DNA from: Candidatus Cloacimonadota bacterium | Lineage (GTDB): Bacteria; Cloacimonadota; Cloacimonadia; Cloacimonadales; TCS61 | Assembly: GCA_014382915.1 (NCBI GenBank) | Contig: JACNIV010000030.1 | Coordinates: 1 to 7,271 of the forward strand | Reading direction: 5' to 3' | Length of the DNA: 7,271 nucleotides | Part shown: positions 1 through 5,672 of the stretch, piece after piece | How positions within the stretch are numbered: the first letter of the stretch is position 1 | How the letters are laid out: each line of letters opens with the position of its first letter | Position numbers and translations under genes: made by a program | The notes under the pieces: model-generated | What the model saw: the letters and a program-made list of their open reading frames with translations, nothing else | What the model was told of the DNA's origin: nothing | Database searches by the model: none

Positions 1-1470
1 AACGAACCTACTGCAGCAGCCCTGGCTTATGGAATGGAAAATAAAAAAGAAGAAAAAATAGCTGTTTACGACCTGGGTGGCGGAACTTTTGATATTTCTA
101 TTTTGGAAGTAGCCGAAGGTGTAGTAGAAGTGCTCTCTACAAACGGTAATACACATCTTGGTGGAGATGATTTCGATAAAAAGCTCATGGATTGGATTCT
201 TGAAGAATTTAAAAAACAAGAAGGTATCAGCCTTTCTGGCGACCCAATGGCTATGCAGAGAGTAAAAGAAGCTGCTGAAAAAGCAAAAATCGAACTTTCC
301 GGAACTCAGACAACTAATATCAACCTGCCGTTCATCACAGCAGATGCCGGTGGTCCGAAACATCTGAGCCTTGACCTTACACTTTCTCAATTCAACAGGA
401 TGACAGGCGATCTGGTGGTACATTCTATAGATCCGTGTAAACTTGCACTTAAAGATGCCAAACTAAAGGTAGAAGATATAGATGAAATACTTCTGGTAGG
501 TGGTAGCACCAGGATTCCTGCCGTTGTGGAAGCAGTGGAAAAATTCTTTGGGAAAAAACCCAGCAAAGGAGTTAATCCCGATGAAGTGGTTGCGGTTGGT
601 GCAGCAATCCAGGGTGGTATTCTGTCTGGTGATGAAGATCTGAAAGATATTCTGCTGCTCGATGTTACGCCCCTTTCGCTGGGTATCGAAACTCTGGGTG
701 GAGTTATGACCACTCTTATAGAAAGAAATACAACCATCCCAACCAAGAAAAGTCAGATATTCTCTACAGCAGCAGATAATCAACCTGCTGTTTCTATTGT
801 TGTTCTACAAGGAGAACGTTCCATGGCTTCTGATAATAGAAGACTTGGTAACTTTGAACTTACAGGTATTCCTGCAGCACCGCGTGGTCTTCCACAGATC
901 GAAGTTACCTTTGATATAGATGCTAACGGGATTCTGCATGTTCATGCTCAGGATAAGGGAACAGGTAAAGAGCAATCAATCAAGATCGAAAGATCCGGAT
1001 CACTTAATGAAGAAGAAATAGATAGAATGGTGAAAGATGCCGAAGCTCATGCTGATGAAGACCATAAACATAAAGATTCCATACAGGCACGAAATGAGCT
1101 GGATACATTGATATTCTCCACAGAAAAAAGCCTGGGCGAACATGGTGATAAGCTGAAACCGGAAGAGAAAAAAGATGTGGAAGATGCCATCAAAGAAGCT
1201 AAAGAAAAACTGGAAGAACTCGATAAAAAATCTGCCTCTAAAGAAGAATTCGAAGCCGTGCGCGATGAACTTGCCAAGAAAGCCCAAAAGATCGGTGAGA
1301 TAATTTATGCGGAAATGCAAAAACAACAAGCAACTCAAGGCGGACCCGGTCCCGATATGAAAGATGCTGAATTTGATCCCGGCAAAATGGGTGGTGAAAA
1401 AGCGCAGGAACAATCTAAAGCAGATGAGCCCGTTGACGCAGATTTTGAAGTGGTGGACGAGGATAAATAA
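1..1470 (+). CDS. dnaK: Molecular chaperone DnaK (Hsp70), 5'-truncated by the window edge
   Basis: ATP-driven Hsp70 chaperone that binds exposed hydrophobic peptides in the cytoplasm and works with DnaJ and GrpE. The frame is open from base 1 and reads [11 protein letters not shown], the Hsp70 segment near residue 170 of E. coli DnaK, so roughly the first 170 residues lie outside the window; 489 residues remain. The phosphate-binding loop DLGGGTFD is at fragment residues 24-31 and the adenosine motif VGGSTRIP begins at 166. The interdomain linker and start of the substrate domain, [10 protein letters not shown], begins at 221. The beta-sandwich contains VLQGER and ends near DKGTGKEQ. A Lys/Glu-rich helical lid and a disordered Gly/Gln/Pro tail follow, ending [11 protein letters not shown], close to the acidic C-terminal signature of bacterial DnaK. 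The downstream neighbour is dnaJ, after a 152-nt spacer with two hairpins. An internal Met at base 34 is not a start. Identification is near certain. Confidence 0.97.
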   Translation, partial: NEPTAAALAYGMENKKEEKIAVYDLGGGTFDISILEVAEGVVEVLSTNGNTHLGGDDFDKKLMDWILEEFKKQEGISLSGDPMAMQRVKEAAEKAKIELSGTQTTNINLPFITADAGGPKHLSLDLTLSQFNRMTGDLVVHSIDPCKLALKDAKLKVEDIDEILLVGGSTRIPAVVEAVEKFFGKKPSKGVNPDEVVAVGAAIQGGILSGDEDLKDILLLDVTPLSLGIETLGGVMTTLIERNTTIPTKKSQIFSTAADNQPAVSIVVLQGERSMASDNRRLGNFELTGIPAAPRGLPQIEVTFDIDANGILHVHAQDKGTGKEQSIKIERSGSLNEEEIDRMVKDAEAHADEDHKHKDSIQARNELDTLIFSTEKSLGEHGDKLKPEEKKDVEDAIKEAKEKLEELDKKSASKEEFEAVRDELAKKAQKIGEIIYAEMQKQQATQGGPGPDMKDAEFDPGKMGGEKAQEQSKADEPVDADFEVVDEDK

Positions 1471-1478
1471 ATTTATAA

Positions 1479-1534
1479 AACCTTGAAAAGGTAGATCCAG
1501 AGGCATTCTTTTAAAATCGAGCTTTTCAACGGTT
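1479..1534 (+). repeat. Hairpin repeat A in the dnaK-dnaJ spacer
   Basis: Inverted repeat whose left arm AACCTTGAAAAG (1479-1490) pairs with CTTTTCAACGGTT (1522-1534), 12 bp with one bulged C at 1530. The loop is about 31 nt and contains CCAGAGGCATTC. The left arm is itself a quasi-palindrome, AACCTT-GAA-AAGGT. It begins 8 nt after the dnaK stop codon. There is no T-run after the stem, so it does not look like a classical intrinsic terminator. The same arm sequence recurs in hairpin B and in the two hairpins at 5531-5583 and 5612-5664, which points to a dispersed repeat family. Role in mRNA processing or stability is inferred only. Confidence 0.7.
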
Positions 1535-1550
1535 ATTAAAAATATAGTAA

Positions 1551-1603
1551 AACCATTGAAAGGGTTCAGCAAGAAGAAAATACTTGTAAGCCCTTTCAAG
1601 GTT
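1551..1603 (+). repeat. Hairpin repeat B in the dnaK-dnaJ spacer
   Basis: Second, tandem inverted repeat 16 nt after hairpin A. Arm AACCATTGAAAGGG (1551-1564) pairs with CCCTTTCAAGGTT (1591-1603), 13 bp with one bulged A at 1555, and the loop is 26 nt. The stem ends only 7 nt before the AAAGGA ribosome-binding site of dnaJ (1611-1616). It could therefore affect access to that site or act as a decay or processing barrier between dnaK and dnaJ. Arms are near-identical to those of hairpin A. Confidence 0.75.
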
Positions 1604-1622
1604 CTCGGTTAAAGGAAATTGA

Positions 1623-2777
1623 ATGGCAAAAAGAGATTACTATGAAATCCTGGGGATAGATAAAAACGCTTCGATAACAGAAATTAAAAAAGCCTATCGC
1701 AAACTGGCAATGAAATTTCATCCTGATAAAAACAAAGACGACAAAGCAGCTGAAGAGAAATTCAAGGAAGCTTCAGAAGCTTACGAAGTTCTGAGCGACT
1801 CTGACAAAAAGCAAAAATATGATCAATATGGTCATGCCGGATTGGAAGGTGCTTTTGGTGGGCATGGTTTCACCTGGGACAATTTCACACATGCCGGTGA
1901 CTTTTCCGATATTTTTGGAAGCGGTGGTTTAGGCAGTATTTTTGAACATCTTTTCGGTGGCTCTTTTGGAATGGGTAGAAGCCCCCGCAGCAATAACCGG
2001 GGCGAAGATCTGCAGATATCACTCTCCCTTACCCTGGAAGAAATCGCCAGAAGTGTAGAAAAGAAAATCAAAATAAGCGTTAAAGATACATGTGACAAAT
2101 GTAATGGTTCAGGATCTTCCGATGGGCAAGTTCAAACATGTAATCAATGCCATGGCTCCGGCCAGGTACGTCAATTAACACGTTCTCTTTTTGGGCAGAT
2201 GCAAACAATTGTAACCTGTCCTTCCTGCAATGGCGAAGGAAAGATAATTAAAAATAAATGCCCCAAATGCAGTGGTGATGGCAGAATATTAAAAACCAAA
2301 ACCATCAGCATCAGTATCCCTGCCGGAGTTGCCGAAGGACAATATATCCGTCTGCGAGGACAGGGTAACCGTGGTAAACGCGGTGCACAAAGCGGCGACA
2401 TCTTAGTTCTTATCCGCGAAAAAGAACACAATATCTTCGAAAGAGATGGCAGCCATCTGATGTGTGAATATCCTATCAGCTTTTCACAGGCAGCACTGGG
2501 CTCGGAATTACGAGTTCCTACTCTTACTGGAAATGTAAAAATGAAAGTTCCTGCCGGTACGCAGTCAGGTAAAATATTCCGCCTACGATCTCAGGGACTT
2601 CCACACACAAACAGTTCTTATCATGGTGATCTTTATATTAAAGTACGTGTGATAACACCCACCAGATTGAACTCAGAAGAAAAAGACCTTTTGAATAAAC
2701 TCAGCCGGTTCGATTTAGATAAAAAGCTGAATCCGGAAAAAAGTTTTTTTGAAAAACTGAAAGGTTATTTTGTTTAA
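1623..2777 (+). CDS. dnaJ: Chaperone protein DnaJ (Hsp40, type I)
   Basis: Co-chaperone that delivers unfolded clients to DnaK and stimulates its ATPase in the cytoplasm. It has 384 residues, normal for the family. The J domain spans residues ~4-70 (RDYYEILGI...) with the essential HPD at 33-35 and the KYDQYGHAG end at ~65. A Gly/Phe-rich linker follows at ~72-125. The zinc-binding region has all four CxxCxGxG motifs: CDKCNGSG (157-164), CNQCHGSG (173-180), CPSCNGEG (199-206) and CPKCSGDG (213-220). C-terminal client-binding domains follow, with [17 protein letters not shown] at ~232 and [16 protein letters not shown] at ~288. The ATG is preceded by AAAGGA with 6-nt spacing. It lies 152 nt after dnaK and 77 nt before rsmE, all on the same strand. 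The 77-nt gap after it holds only the rsmE ribosome-binding site and no clear terminator. No CIRCE operator is visible between dnaK and dnaJ, so any heat-shock control would act upstream of the window. Nothing essential is missing. Confidence 0.98.
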   Translation: MAKRDYYEILGIDKNASITEIKKAYRKLAMKFHPDKNKDDKAAEEKFKEASEAYEVLSDSDKKQKYDQYGHAGLEGAFGGHGFTWDNFTHAGDFSDIFGSGGLGSIFEHLFGGSFGMGRSPRSNNRGEDLQISLSLTLEEIARSVEKKIKISVKDTCDKCNGSGSSDGQVQTCNQCHGSGQVRQLTRSLFGQMQTIVTCPSCNGEGKIIKNKCPKCSGDGRILKTKTISISIPAGVAEGQYIRLRGQGNRGKRGAQSGDILVLIREKEHNIFERDGSHLMCEYPISFSQAALGSELRVPTLTGNVKMKVPAGTQSGKIFRLRSQGLPHTNSSYHGDLYIKVRVITPTRLNSEEKDLLNKLSRFDLDKKLNPEKSFFEKLKGYFV

Positions 2778-2854
2778 GTTTACTATTAGATGGAAAAAGA
2801 ACTTAATTAAACACGGAAATTTTCATCCTAAAAGAAGGGGTCAGGGGAGTTTGA

Positions 2855-3592
2855 ATGCCTGGATTTTTTGTACCACAGCTTACTATCGGTGATGTTAGCA
2901 TTTTAATCAGTGGCGAAGAATTCCATCATATAATTCATGTTTTCCGAAAGAAAGTTAACGAAGAAATCTTGCTCACAAATGGAAAAGGAATTGTGTCAAA
3001 AGCAACTATCACTTCCATCAGAAAGAAAGAACTCACTGCCAACATCCTGGAAATCCGGGAGGAAAAAATATCTCAGCCTAAAATAGCAGTTGCATTTCCA
3101 CTACTCAAAAACAAACATGATTCCCTGATAGTGGAAAAACTTACTGAATTGGGAGTGAAAGAATTTTACCCTTTAATTACAGAAAGAACCGTACGGCAAC
3201 CATCTAAAAATACACTGGATAAATTTACAAAAATTGCCATTTCGGCGATCAAACAGTGTGACAACGCATTTCTGCCAAAAATTCATGAATTCTCTACTCT
3301 AAAGGTATTATTCAACAAATTACAAAAAATGCATAAACAACCTCTAATCGCCCTTGAAATCGGAGAGCACCGGCTTTTAGCTAATGTTGCACAAGAATTC
3401 AATGAGCAGGAATTGTGTCTTATCTTTGGTCCGGAAGGAGGATTCAGTTCTGCTGAAATTAATCTCCTGCAACAGGAAAAAATTCCCACCTTTACGTTGG
3501 GTAATCATATCCTGAGGGCAGAAACAGCAGCCATTACAGCAGTTTCGCAATTAATGGGATTCTACCTGAAACAAAACCCAAAATATTATTAA
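2855..3592 (+). CDS. rsmE: 16S rRNA (uracil(1498)-N(3))-methyltransferase RsmE
   Basis: SPOUT-class methyltransferase that uses S-adenosylmethionine to methylate N3 of U1498 in the decoding region of 16S rRNA. It has 245 residues, typical for RsmE. The N-terminal PUA-like RNA-binding part includes HHIIHVFRKK at ~24-33. EKLTELGVKEFYPLITERTV (94-113) and AIKQC (131-135) match conserved family blocks. The knotted SAM-binding end has GPEGGFSSAE (192-201) and LGNHILRAETA (215-225), the strongest signatures; family members more often read LG.RILR there, so the NH is a small deviation. The ATG follows AGGGGAG at 2843-2849. The stop is separated from the next gene by a single base, implying co-translation. 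The gene commonly follows dnaJ, or prmA after dnaJ, in heat-shock operons; here prmA is absent. Confidence 0.95.
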   Translation: MPGFFVPQLTIGDVSILISGEEFHHIIHVFRKKVNEEILLTNGKGIVSKATITSIRKKELTANILEIREEKISQPKIAVAFPLLKNKHDSLIVEKLTELGVKEFYPLITERTVRQPSKNTLDKFTKIAISAIKQCDNAFLPKIHEFSTLKVLFNKLQKMHKQPLIALEIGEHRLLANVAQEFNEQELCLIFGPEGGFSSAEINLLQQEKIPTFTLGNHILRAETAAITAVSQLMGFYLKQNPKYY

Positions 3593-3593
3593 T

Positions 3594-4922
3594 ATGAAAG
3601 AGATAATAAAAACTATCGCCGATACGATCGTGGGTTCCTGTTTCTGGAATAAAACGTTCATTGTAGGTGGTTATGTGCGCGACCTGATAATGGGAATAGA
3701 GTGCAATGATCTGGACATTGTGGTTGCCTTTGAGGATGGCGGCAAAGAATTAGCTCAAATGTTATATGAAAAAGGCATTTCCACTAAACCTGTGATCTTT
3801 GAAAGATTCGGCACTGCTATTATTAATATTGGTGGTCATCAAATAGAATTTGTAATGACTCGAAAGGAAGCATATTCTGCCTGTTCACGCAAACCCGATG
3901 TCGCAGCGGGTAGCCTGGAAGAAGATATTCTGCGGCGGGATTTCACGATCAATTCATTATCGATGAATATAAATACAGGTGACATCAGCGACCTTACAGG
4001 TAAAGGTCGGGAAGATATTACAAATAAAATCATTCGTACGGTTTCCAATCCGGAACTTACTTTTAAAGAAGATCCGTTACGTATGCTGCGTGCGGTTCGT
4101 TTTGCTGTACAACTGAATTTTGAGATCGAAGCACAAACGCAGGATGGTATTAAACAACAAGCTGATGAGTTAGCACATATTTCCTGGGAACGAAAACGTG
4201 ATGAACTTACAAAAATACTGCTTTCTAAGTATCCAGCTCACGGCATAGAAATGTTAAAGCAATTTGGTCTGATGAAGCATTTGATCCCCGAATTAGAGGA
4301 AATCATCGAACTTCCCGGTGAACATTCTGATGACCTGGATGTTTATTCGCATTCTCTAAAAGTTATCGAGCATGTCCGTCCTCATCTTGGTTTACGTTTG
4401 GCGGGACTCCTGCATAATATTGCAAAAGACACAATTCCTGAAGAAAATGAAATAATTTGTTTGGATTATGAAACCCGGGATGCCTTACTAATTAAACAGA
4501 TCTTAAAGAGATTAATGTTCCCGAATAAGGTTATTAAGGTAGTAATTTTCCTGGTTGATAATCATACACGTTTAAATTTTATGGAAAATATGGAAATGCT
4601 TTCGAATACCTTTGTGATGGGATTTATAAAGGAAATGAAAGGTAAACTGGATATTCTATTTGAATTCATTCAGGCAGATAAGATCAGCCATCTTCCCAAA
4701 TATTGTAAGCCAGATTTCATTCCTGTGCTAAAAAAAAGAATAGACAAGATAAGAAAACAATTCGAAGGAAGAACCATGCCCGTAAAGGGTGTGGATATTA
4801 TGGAATATTTTAATATTTCGGCTGGAGAAAAAGTTGGCGAATTATTAAAAAAAGCAGAAACTATCTGGTGGGAACATCCTGAGTGGAATAAGGAATCGAT
4901 CTTGCAAGAAATAAAATTATAG
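3594..4922 (+). CDS. cca: tRNA nucleotidyltransferase / poly(A) polymerase family protein (class II CCA-adding type)
   Basis: Template-independent nucleotidyltransferase, most likely adding or repairing the 3' CCA of tRNA using CTP and ATP. It has 442 residues. The head domain has IVGGYVRD (23-30), the metal-binding DLD (39-41, in NDLDIVV) and RRDFTINSL (114-122). The neck has EDPLRMLRAVRFA (159-171) and ERKRDELTKIL (199-209). An HD-type domain spans ~245-330: H253 is present, but the signature doublet reads His274-Asn275 (LLHNIAKD) instead of HD, and the usual downstream GHE-type segment is not seen, so phosphohydrolase activity is doubtful. A conserved C-terminal piece, PVKGVDIMEYFNI...GELLKKAE, starts at ~396. 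The start sits 1 nt after the rsmE stop with no good Shine-Dalgarno, suggesting translational coupling. Sequence alone cannot separate CCA-adding, A-adding-only or poly(A) polymerase specificity; the gene symbol is given on family likelihood. Confidence 0.88.
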   Translation: MKEIIKTIADTIVGSCFWNKTFIVGGYVRDLIMGIECNDLDIVVAFEDGGKELAQMLYEKGISTKPVIFERFGTAIINIGGHQIEFVMTRKEAYSACSRKPDVAAGSLEEDILRRDFTINSLSMNINTGDISDLTGKGREDITNKIIRTVSNPELTFKEDPLRMLRAVRFAVQLNFEIEAQTQDGIKQQADELAHISWERKRDELTKILLSKYPAHGIEMLKQFGLMKHLIPELEEIIELPGEHSDDLDVYSHSLKVIEHVRPHLGLRLAGLLHNIAKDTIPEENEIICLDYETRDALLIKQILKRLMFPNKVIKVVIFLVDNHTRLNFMENMEMLSNTFVMGFIKEMKGKLDILFEFIQADKISHLPKYCKPDFIPVLKKRIDKIRKQFEGRTMPVKGVDIMEYFNISAGEKVGELLKKAETIWWEHPEWNKESILQEIKL

Positions 4923-4926
4923 GAGG
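4921..4926 (+). promoter_or_regulatory. Strong Shine-Dalgarno AGGAGG overlapping the cca stop
   Basis: AGGAGG begins inside the TAG stop codon of the nucleotidyltransferase gene (4920-4922) and is 5 nt from the ATG at 4932. It fixes the start of the small downstream protein and indicates that the two genes are read from one message, with ribosomes handed on directly. Confidence 0.85.
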
Positions 4927-4931
4927 ATATA

Positions 4932-5324
4932 ATGGCTTGTAACAAGAAAGAAAGTAAGGTAACTAAAGCAGTGCGTGACGGCGTGGTGAAAGCAATCCAC
5001 ACTGGCGAAGATATCGCTAAAACTGTAGGCATCATCACCAGAGAAATTATTAAAACCACTAAAGACGAGGACATGAATACAAAAGAAAAAGCACAAAAAC
5101 TTGCCAAAGAAGCACTGGAAGGCGTTAAAGAGGGTTATAAAAAAGCCCAGCCGCCCACCGAAGAATTTGTAAAAAAAGCATCAAAATCCATTTTTGAAGC
5201 ATTCAAGGAATACGCTCCCAAAGTTGCTCATTTCACAAAAGATGTTTTCGAAGGAATTCGCGACGGCGCTAAAGATGTTGTAGGGGAAAGCAAGAAGAAG
5301 AAAGACGAAAAGAAAGAAGAATAA
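4932..5324 (+). CDS. Small Lys-rich amphipathic-helix protein of unknown function
   Basis: A 130-residue protein I cannot assign to a named family. It is very rich in Lys, Glu and Ala, with no signal peptide or hydrophobic membrane segment, so it is probably cytoplasmic; the only Cys is residue 3. Predicted structure is nearly all helix. There are loosely repeated units with Ala/Gly/Val on one face and Lys/Glu on the other: VTKAVRDGVVKAI (10-22), AKEALEGVKEGYKKA (58-72) and FTKDVFEGIRDGAKDVV (101-117). These recall LEA-like or apolipoprotein-like helices. A PP break lies at 74-75 and the tail (119-130) is almost wholly Lys/Glu/Asp. The AGGAGG site 5 nt upstream and the tight link to cca support real expression. 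Possible roles are a stress or desiccation protectant, a nucleic-acid or membrane-surface binder, or a phasin-like protein. All are speculation from composition. The gene is real with good confidence; its function is unknown. Confidence 0.85.
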   Translation: MACNKKESKVTKAVRDGVVKAIHTGEDIAKTVGIITREIIKTTKDEDMNTKEKAQKLAKEALEGVKEGYKKAQPPTEEFVKKASKSIFEAFKEYAPKVAHFTKDVFEGIRDGAKDVVGESKKKKDEKKEE

Positions 5325-5353
5325 AATAAACTCAGAAAGACGAAGTTTTATTT
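5324..5353 (+). terminator. Possible weak AT-rich terminator hairpin after the + strand operon
   Basis: AAATAAACT (5324-5332) can pair with AGTTTTATTT (5344-5353) with one bulge around an 11-nt loop, directly at the stop codon of the Lys-rich gene. The right arm is T-rich, but the stem is almost all A-T and no separate T-run follows, so termination here is only a possibility. Confidence 0.25.
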
Positions 5354-5449
5354 GACTTGCCCCGATGTAAAACTTGGGGCGAGAATCCAATCCTCGACTC
5401 ACACTTCAGTCTGCATTTTATTACGCCCGGACAGGTCGATGCGAGTCAA
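5352..5449 (+). repeat. Nested inverted repeat with internal GC-rich hairpin
   Basis: The outer arms TTGACTTGC (5352-5360) and GCGAGTCAA (5441-5449) pair over 9 bp with one G-U. Inside, CTTGCCCC (5356-5363) and GGGGCGAG (5376-5383) form an 8-bp GC-rich stem with one G-U around a 12-nt loop. The two pairings share 5356-5360 and cannot both form completely, so they are alternatives. The stem has no T-run after it. The arrangement could be a structured RNA or part of a mobile or repetitive element. Confidence 0.5.
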
Positions 5450-5601
5450 GTTTTACTATGGTTGGATACTTTACGTCTTTTTCTTTCACAAATTCTTTTT
5501 GGAAAAGTCGGAAAGTTAGAAAGCTGAAAGAAACTTTACCAAACTTAGTTGAGAGAATTTCGAGGAAAGAAGTTTGGGAAAGTAAAAGTTCGCACCTGTC
5601 C
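5429..5601. repeat. Long-range imperfect inverted repeat enclosing ~120 nt
   Basis: Left arm 5429-5457 and right arm 5581-5601 are complementary in three blocks: GGACAGGT with ACCTGTCC, GCGA with TCGC, and AGTTTTACT with AGTAAAAGT (8 of 9). That gives 20 of 21 pairs, the left arm carrying two extra 4-nt segments (5437-5440 and 5445-5448). Such arms look like terminal inverted repeats of a small non-coding element, or the base of a large RNA fold. Hairpin C (5531-5583) lies inside it. No transposase or target duplication is evident. Confidence 0.5.
5531..5583 (+). repeat. Hairpin repeat C
   Basis: ACTTTACCAAACTT (5533-5546) pairs with AAGTTTGGGAAAGT (5570-5583), 13 of 14, around a 23-nt loop containing GAGAGAAT. 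Overall length, arm start AAACTTT and loop core match hairpin D read on the opposite strand. I take it as a diverged copy of the same repeat family as hairpins A, B and D. Confidence 0.6.
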
Positions 5602-5611
5602 AGCAAAGGGT

Positions 5612-5664
5612 AACTTTGAAAAAGTTTATATGCAGGATTCTCTCTGGGAAACTTTTTCAAAGTT
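5612..5664 (-). repeat. Hairpin repeat D, abutting the 3' end of the secreted-protein gene
   Basis: Perfect 16-bp stem: AACTTTGAAAAAGTTT (5612-5627) with its exact complement at 5649-5664, and a 21-nt loop. It starts 8 nt past the stop codon of the - strand gene. On the - strand the loop reads CCCAGAGAGAATCC, sharing CCAGAG with hairpin A and GAGAGAAT with hairpin C. It has no following T-run, so it may protect the 3' end of the mRNA or act as a weak bidirectional stop. It is the best-conserved copy of the repeat family in the window. Confidence 0.75.
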
Positions 5665-5672
5665 TAATCAAA

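Larger units (their letters stand above)
5325..5672. other. 348-nt convergent intergenic region filled with inverted repeats
   Basis: The gene-free stretch lies between the end of the + strand operon and the end of the - strand secreted-protein gene. Short open frames on both strands (for example 5374-5613 + and 5421-5660 -) start at TTG or without ribosome-binding sites, overlap one another, and cover the inverted repeats, so I do not call them genes. Base pairing dominates the stretch: five separate inverted repeats are itemised individually. Nothing in it matches a standard tRNA or rRNA. Confidence 0.7.

Noticed and set aside
1000..1599. 199-residue open frame on the - strand opposite the end of dnaK
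   Set aside because: Extremely Phe/Ile-rich shadow of the Lys/Glu codons of the DnaK lid; it runs across the hairpin spacer and has no support as a gene.
1471..1622. CIRCE-type heat-shock operator or a separate dnaJ promoter
   Set aside because: No TTAGCACTC / GAGTGCTAA pair and no convincing -35/-10 pair; the spacer is explained by the two hairpins.
2778..2854. Terminator between dnaJ and rsmE
   Set aside because: Only a weak bulged pairing of GATGGAAAA with TTTTCATC and no GC stem plus T-run.
5350..5450. tRNA-like or other standard structured RNA around the GC-rich hairpin and the AATCC / CGACTC sequence
   Set aside because: No acceptor stem, anticodon arm or paired T-stem can be assembled in the right spacing; only the inverted repeats are supported.
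5374..5613. 79-residue + strand frame and the overlapping frames at 5421-5660 (-) and 5549-5749 (+)
   Set aside because: TTG start or no ribosome-binding site, low-complexity translation, and all three cover the inverted repeats; the last also runs into the end of the - strand gene.
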